A DNA stretch of 64,000 nt, from the NCBI GenBank assembly GCA_002682825.1, contig NOKP01000001.1, positions 2,979,296-3,043,295 on the forward strand, read 5' to 3'. Positions 58,681 through 64,000 of the stretch are shown one piece after another. Position 1 is the first letter of the stretch; every line of letters starts with the position of its first letter. The notes below the pieces were generated by a model. The model saw only the letters and a list, made by a program, of their open reading frames with translations, was not told the DNA's origin and searched no databases. The position numbers and the translations under genes were made by a program. The DNA is from Neonectria sp. B-13 (Eukaryota > Ascomycota > Sordariomycetes > Hypocreales > Nectriaceae).

Positions 58681-59648
58681 ATGGGGTCGCAGGTCGACGA
58701 TCGGGACGAGCTGACGGTTCTCGTCACGGGCTTTGGCGTATGTCCTCCCATCCCTGCCCCTAGCGCTCTCCGTGCTCTATGAACTGCCCAGGTCATGCAA
58801 GATGGCGACGCACATGCACCCACGATACCCAGTGGCAGTACCTGCCAAGTACTAACCAAGCGATAGCCCTTCAGGGAACAGTATCCCGTCAACCCATCGT
58901 GGGAAATCGCAAAGGACTTGCCGTCGTATCTGCCCCCCCTCCGAGCCAAAGACCCCAATTCGAGACATGCCGTCCACCTGCCCGAAGTGCGCATCCTGGT
59001 GTACCCCGAGCCCATCCGAGTCAACTACAAGGTGGTGAGAGAGCTGGTACCATCCCTCTGGGAGACCTACAAGGGAGGGAAGGTCGACATCGTCATCCAC
59101 ATAGGCATGGCGGGACCCCGGCCGTTCTACTGCATCGAGCGGAGAGGCCATCGCGACGGGTACAAGCACCCCGACGTGGACGGAGAGAAGGTAGACGAGG
59201 ACGAGGAGCGCAAGCCCGACAGCGACTGGGTCTGGCGCGGGCTGCCGGAGGAGATTAAGACGGACCTAGACACCGAGGACGTTTTGACGAGGTGGCGGGG
59301 ACACAGCTCGGTCAGTGGCGTCCCCATCGGCCTTTTCCCAGCTTCAACATATGCTAATGCGGCCTCTAGAAGGACATGGACCTGCGGATCTCGGAGGACG
59401 CGGGGAGGTATTTGTGCGACTTCATCTACTTCTCGAGTCTGGCGGAATTGTGGAAACAGGACAGGCCGAGGAAGGTCATCTTCTTCCACGTGCCGGCCGA
59501 CGCATCCCAGACCAACATTGCCCAAGGGCGGGAGTTGGCTATCAATTTAATTCGGTCGATTGTGGAGAGCGAGGTGAGCAAGAGGAGGCAGGGCAAGTCG
59601 ACTGCGGGAGAGGGAGAAGGAGAGGGAGAGGGAGAGGGAGAGTTATGA
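58681..59648 (+). CDS. Pyroglutamyl-peptidase I (peptidase family C15)
   Basis: Exons 58681-58737, 58867-59310 and 59370-59648, all phase 0, give 259 residues. The start VLVTGFG joins across intron 1 to PFREQYPVNPSW, giving the GFGPF...NPS motif of the family. IVIHIGMAG precedes the Glu region. The catalytic Cys is Cys183 in SEDAGRYLCDFIYF and the catalytic His is His207 in FFHVPADA, 24 residues apart as in the bacterial enzyme (Cys144/His168). It should remove N-terminal pyroglutamate from peptides in the cytosol. The insert with KVDEDEERKPDSDWVWRGLPEEIKTDLD is typical of fungal members, in my recollection. The C-terminus ends in a GE repeat of little likely function. Confidence 0.88.
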
Positions 59649-60241
59649 GGGGGCCGATGCAGACGGAGCCAGCCTTGGCAGCGTGGTTTCGTTTAGTCTG
59701 ATGCGACGAAGCATGGCGGTTTCCACGATGTAGTGCATACAAAATACCATGCCTAAACACCTTACCTCCAACTTGCGCGACTGGACAAAGCGAGATACAG
59801 AACACGGAGCGTTGATGGAGAATGACATCACAGGTGGCCGGACTTGCCCCTCGGCGGGGTTTGGTTTTGGGTGGAGCCCAGTACAGTGCATCGCCGAACA
59901 GTGTCCGAAACCAGCGGAAGAGTCCCCGAAGACCGCCCAGCTTAGAGTAGAGACTGACAAACATAGATGGAATGGACGTGAACTGCTGATGTAAGGCACC
60001 GGAGAATATTTGATAGTCTAGATGGTTATGCGTTGAGTAGACGAATTAAAGGGTTTAGTTTTCAGTCACGAAAGCTGGGTATAATAAGCTCGACGCCATT
60101 GTTAGTCCTCGACGATATCCCCACAGCTCAACCGCATCTGTATTCCTGAGCGTTCCAATCCAGACAAGACTTCTTCACCATTAACTATTCCCCACACCCT
60201 CCGCCGGACATTTACACAGCACCACAACCACCAGCCTCACA
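59649..60241. other. Intergenic region upstream of the small cysteine-rich protein gene
   Basis: About 590 bp between two plus-strand genes, covering the peptidase 3' untranslated region and the promoter/leader of the next gene. No coding signal. Confidence 0.45.
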
Positions 60242-60482
60242 ATGTGCAAAAAGGCCGCCTGTAGTACCTGCAGTAGGTCTTCGTCCCCCTCCACGAGCCG
60301 AATTGTATGCCGGCAGCTAGACTAACCACGGTCGAAATCCAGAGAAGACGTCGTGGTGGGGTTGCGGCGCCCACGTCCAGACGGTCCTCGACAACGTCCC
60401 CGAGGAGGACCGCTGCGCCTGCGAGCCCAAGGTCGACATTGGCGGCAAGGCGTACCCGCCCATGGCCACGTCACCCAACTGA
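60242..60482 (+). CDS. Small cysteine-rich fungal protein, 56 residues, function unknown
   Basis: Exons 60242-60272 and 60343-60482 (donor GTAGGT, acceptor CCAG, 70 bp intron) join in frame to 56 residues: MCKKAACSTCKKTSWWGCG, then HVQTVLDNVPEEDRCACEPK and VDIGGKAYPPMATSPN. Seven cysteines form CxxxxCxxC, then WGCG and CAC; the pattern resembles a compact zinc-binding or disulphide-rich module. I recall similar short proteins beginning MC(K/N)xxxCxxCxKxTWWGCG with VPxExxCxC throughout ascomycetes, without a known role. There is no signal peptide, so a cytosolic or nuclear metal-binding protein is more likely than a secreted effector. Too short and too interrupted to appear in simple ORF calls. 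The first ATG has A at -3. Confidence 0.8.
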
Positions 60483-60574
60483 CTGATCCGCCACGCCGCC
60501 GCCGCCGTGCTGTGGACGAGGGGGAAGAGGGCGGGGTATTCGCCCACGGGGGTAGTTGAGGAGCCTCTGTAGTG

Positions 60575-60623
<49 letters not shown>

Positions 60624-60983
60624 CTTCCAGGGTTGATGGTATCTGTGTCTGTGTTTGTGAACGGCTGAGTTGGTAAAGGATCGCCGGTTGGGCTTTGTGA
60701 GCACGTCTGGGTTGGTTGTGGGAGTTCTTGGAGGAGGCGTTGGAGAGTGGATGGGCGGTGGTAGCGTTGATCCTGAGGCATAGACGACTACAACTGAAAC
60801 CGGGCTTGGAACAAGACCGTAACTGCTATAGATATGCCTACCGCTGTTGGGTTGGTGGGGATGTTGGTGGACATGTTGACGGAAATGTGTATAGAGACGC
60901 ATATATAGATGCTTGCATCACGACCTGACTATACTACCCGTTCCGAACCTAACTTCCTCATCCATACAGACCTCACAGCCTCG
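60483..60983. other. Convergent intergenic region with AG microsatellite
   Basis: 501 bp between converging stop codons. It contains (AG)21 at 60579-60620. No coding signal. Confidence 0.6.
60579..60620. repeat. (AG)21 microsatellite
   Basis: 42 uninterrupted bases of AG in the 3' flank between the cysteine-rich protein gene and the kelch gene. Confidence 0.97.
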
Positions 60984-63249
60984 CTATCTCCTCCTCGCTG
61001 CTGGCCCGCCCGTGGCAGCATCTCCCCTCTCCGCCAGGCTGACCACCTCCTGGATGCCCGCCGCCTCCTGCTCCTCCTCCAGCGCCATGATCTCCTCGCG
61101 CGAGTCCCACCACTTCTCCTCGCTGAGCTCGAACGCCTTGGTCTTGATCTCCTTGATCGTCAGCGACTCGGGTTGGATGTTCTTCCACCGCAGGCTCGTC
61201 ATGAGAATCTCCTGCCACTCCGCCGTCGTGCGGACGAAGAACTCGCGTCGCGTCTCGAACGGCTGCCCGATACTGTTAGCGCCTGTACTTGTGAGGTTGG
61301 TTGACCTTCTGTGATGGCTTACCCTGGGGTGTGGAAGCCCGTCGTCTATCGATGTCGCCGTTGTTTCCGTGTCATCCTCCTCCGATGTTTCCGAAGGTGT
61401 TTCAGACGGTTCAGATGAAGGCTCAGAAGCCTCATCCTGCTTCTTCTTCCGCTTGCTCGCGGTGCGGAGTTGCGGAGATGGATCTTCCTCTTCGTCGTCG
61501 TCGTCCTCATCATCGTCATCGTCATCGTCATCATCATCCTCATCATCGTCCTCGTCTTCCGACTCCTGCCGCGTCTGGTCAGCTGTCTGATTTACAACAA
61601 AAGGGCCGCATCCACTTACAATCCAGTCCTCCACAGGTCGCGTAAAGATCTCCTTGCAACCATCGAGCTTGCCTAGATCAATGGCGTACAGGTCGTCAAA
61701 CGTAAACTCCCGATCTCCTTTCTCAAACGTTCCGCCATAGATGAAGAGCACATCGTCTTGGATGGCCATCTGGGCATTGAATCTCACATGGGGGGGTTCC
61801 ATCGTCACAGGCATCTCCTTGATGGGCCTCTCTTCTTCCACCTCCTCTGGTTTCTTTGCAAGCTCAATGTCGTCCGCGTCTTCGAGGGACGCACCCGCCT
61901 CTAGAGCCGCCAGCTGCTTCAGCAGCTCATCCTCATTGGCCTGGGCACGTCCACGGCGACCGACTCGTTGCTCAGGGGCATTCCTCTTCTGCTGTCGGGG
62001 TTTTCGCAAGCTTAGAGGCATGAACCTGTTCCGCTCAACGTTCCAGGCGAACAGCTGGTTGAAGAATTCGCTGTCGATGCCCTCTTCGCTCTGCTCGACA
62101 TCGTGTACGCCGCCGAAGAGGATACCTCGACCCTTGTGCCAGGTCATGGTAGCACCCGCACGAGTAGGGTTCGGGGCGTTGGCTGGCTTCTTCCGCTTCT
62201 CCCAGCGCACCGTTGGAGGGATGCTGGGGTTGGCGTCGGCTGGAGGTTGGATCATCCGCAGGTAGAAACTGTCATCGTGGACCTTGGGGACGAGGACGTT
62301 CCTCTGAGCCTGGTTTTGTCCATGTCCCTTACCACCTTTCTGCTTGACCGCTACCGTCGACTTGACTCGCGAGTACCCTCCGTAGAGAACTGCGCCCTGC
62401 TCATGGGGCAACAGGGTGAAGGACGACCGGGGGTCGGGCTTCAGCTGAGCAGGAGGGAGCTGAGGAGTATGCCACACGTAATTCACCGTGTCAAACACCC
62501 ACAGGTCAGCCAGATACTTGGTCTGGTTCGACGTGTCTTGGAAGCCACCAAACAGGATGATGTACTGTTTCCAGTACGTCATGCGGTGTCCGCTGCGAGC
62601 CGACGGGCTCTTGTCCTTGCCCTTGCTCTCGATCTTGGTCCACTCTCTGGTGGCCGGCTCCAGCCGCCAGAAGTCGTTGTAGTGATGGAAAGTGCCCTGC
62701 TTGGGAGACGAGAACTCTCCGCCGAACAGGTAGATGTGGTTCGGGTTTCCAGCCCTCGTCCAGGCATGGCCAGACCTGGGCAGCGGGGCGTTGGGGGAGG
62801 TGACGCAGCGCCACTCGTCGCGGCTGATGTTGTAGATGTTGAGATCGTTGTAGAACTGGGCCAGCGACCCGTTGAAGTACTCGCCGCCGAAGAGTAGCAA
62901 GCTGTTGCTGTCGTGAGGCGAGGCCATCAGCGTTGATGCGGCGCGGGCCTTTGGCGGCGCCTCGCACACTGTCTCGGTGATCTTGAGGAACTGCTCCTGC
63001 TGGCGGCGGTACTCCTCGAGAACCTCGTCAAGATCGACATCTTCGGCATCGCTGCCCTCGATCTTGGCCGTCTTGGTTTTGGCCTTCTTCTCTCCCTTGT
63101 TGGCCTGCTTGGCTGCCTTCTCGGCCTGTTTTGTGTCCTCATGTCAACGCCATGTCATGACCGCGGTGGGATGGAGGGGTAATGGAGGGGCAGCGGCGCA
63201 CCTTTCTGGCCTTTTTGGAGTCTGCGCCTTTCTTCTTGTCCTTGGCCAT
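60984..63249 (-). CDS. KEL3: Kelch-repeat protein, Kel3/KLHDC4 type
   Basis: Exons 63202-63249, 61620-63137, 61323-61574 and 60984-61262 give 698 residues. A Lys-rich N-terminus (MAKDKKKGADSKKARK) precedes five to six kelch repeats with LLLFGGEYFNG, IYLFGGEFSS, IILFGGFQDTS, AVLYGGYSR, ILFGGVHDVE and LFIYGGTFEKG, forming a beta-propeller. A Glu/Asp-rich run (61490-61560) and a C-terminal DUF4110-like helical domain follow (FFVRTTAEWQEIL, KAFELSEEKWWDSREEI). This is the architecture of yeast Kel3 (651 residues) and human KLHDC4. The function is poorly defined; cytosolic. Introns 61575-61619 (45 bp) and 61263-61322 (60 bp) are multiples of three with no stops in frame, so retained forms would still be translated. 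Confidence 0.88.
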
Positions 63250-63760
63250 GTTTTATAACGTCCCTTTGCACCTCGTTCAGATTCACGTGAGCCTTGGCTT
63301 TGTGTGGAAAAGTCCTGTGGGTGGATGGGGTCCCTTGAGGATTTCATCAAGTGAAATTCGAGCATCTTTTCCACAGTGCATATTACGGACACATGTGCAC
63401 TGTACGGTTGACTGGTTCGACTACGTCGACCGGATTCGTATGGACCTGATGGGAATTAAACTGCAATTAGGATGCGAGAAGTCGGATAATTCAATACCGG
63501 GCTCTCCTAGTATTGGGGAGGGGACCACGAACTACCCTTGCGAGGCAGACGGACACTCACAATAGCATCTGAATAGAGCCGTAAAAGCTAGTGCCTCCAT
63601 TCATGGCTGCTGAGATACAAACAATATGACATGGACGATGGTTTGATGGATTATCTGCCAGGCCTTCAGTCGCCGGACGGGACGAACGGGGCCTGTCCTC
63701 ATTGCGACCAGGAATTGATCGTGGCCGCCAACCATAAACATGTCTTGAGCGACGAAGCCT
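63250..63760. other. Intergenic region upstream of the kelch gene
   Basis: 511 bp between two minus-strand genes: kelch promoter on the left, 3' flank of the next gene on the right. No coding signal. Confidence 0.45.
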
Positions 63761-64000
63761 TTACTTCTCAGCACCCGCCGAGTAGGTTCCAGGCAAGAAA
63801 GCCACCATGGCCTTGCTCGCTCCCTCCATGCAATACTGAACCACTTCAACCTTCCGCCCCGGAGGCGCTAGCTTTGCAATCTGCCGGATGTCGCTGGTGC
63901 GCGGCAAGAAGAGGGCATGATCTAGTCTCTCGTACGCCTTGTGCAAATCGTCGAGGTTGTAGGGCTGCATGTTATAAAGATCAAACACCTCATCTGTGCG
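63761..64000 (-). CDS. C-terminal 79 residues of an unrecognised protein (runs off the right edge)
   Basis: The minus-strand frame is open from the window edge to TAA at 63763-63761. It reads RTDEVFDLYNMQPYNLDDLH, then AYERLDHALFLPRTSDIRQI, AKLAPPGRKVEVVQYCMEGASKAM and VAFLPGTYSAGAEK. It looks like real protein (balanced composition, helical spacing) but I do not recognise the family. The gene's start and most of its body are outside the window. An intron could place the true last exon differently. Confidence 0.5.
   Translation of the reverse strand, partial: RTDEVFDLYNMQPYNLDDLHKAYERLDHALFLPRTSDIRQIAKLAPPGRKVEVVQYCMEGASKAMVAFLPGTYSAGAEK

Noticed and set aside
63414..63424. tRNA B-box-like GGTTCGACTAC
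   Set aside because: No matching A box, acceptor stem or anticodon arm in the 70 bp upstream.

Overview
This window is nuclear DNA from a filamentous ascomycete (Pezizomycotina, most likely a sordariomycete). The signs are short introns of 45-180 bp with GTRAGT-like donors and CTAAC-like branch sites, GC-rich third codon positions, long untranslated leaders, genes on both strands, and protein families typical of this group (Trs65-type TRAPP subunit, fungal OTT_1508-like deaminase, fungal Sld3). No bacterial operons, CRISPR arrays, rRNA or convincing tRNA genes were seen. All exon models were built by hand from splice consensus, reading frame and remembered family conservation; no transcript or database search was available.

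Layout, left to right: the 5' end of BET2 (1-253, minus) diverges from an alpha/beta hydrolase (895-1869). A 3 kb non-coding stretch leads to a RhoGAP gene (4938-7593), which converges on RRS1 (8466-9059, minus). RRS1 shares a divergent promoter with the mitoribosomal GTPase gene DAP3/RSM23 (9549-10984). MCM7 (11277-13937, minus) shares a 555 bp divergent promoter with PEX1 (14493-18202). A MET22/HAL2-type phosphatase (18342-19394), an OTT_1508-like deaminase (19768-21820) and CHD1 (23050-28172) follow on the minus strand. RLI1/ABCE1 (29967 to about 32051) converges on PRP40 (32905-35489, minus). TRS65 (35962-37871) converges on SLD3 (38051-40996, minus). A homeobox transcription factor (43840-45638, minus) lies in front of an 11 kb region with no recognisable gene (45639-56602), which contains a 100-N gap. 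The right end holds a HAD phosphatase (56603-57520, minus), pyroglutamyl peptidase (58681-59648), a 56-residue cysteine-rich protein split by an intron (60242-60482), a KEL3-type kelch protein (60984-63249, minus) and the 3' end of an unrecognised gene (63761-64000, minus).

Most genes are conserved housekeeping functions: replication (MCM7, SLD3), chromatin (CHD1), splicing (PRP40), ribosome biogenesis and recycling (RRS1, RLI1), mitochondrial translation (DAP3), peroxisome import (PEX1), Rab prenylation and Golgi traffic (BET2, TRS65), and signalling (RhoGAP). They are not a metabolic cluster. The parts most worth a second look are the OTT_1508-like deaminase, the small cysteine-rich protein, MluI-box/E2F-like sites in front of MCM7 and SLD3, a one-base frame problem at the end of RLI1, two stop-free in-frame introns in the kelch gene, and the 11 kb non-coding region upstream of the homeobox gene.
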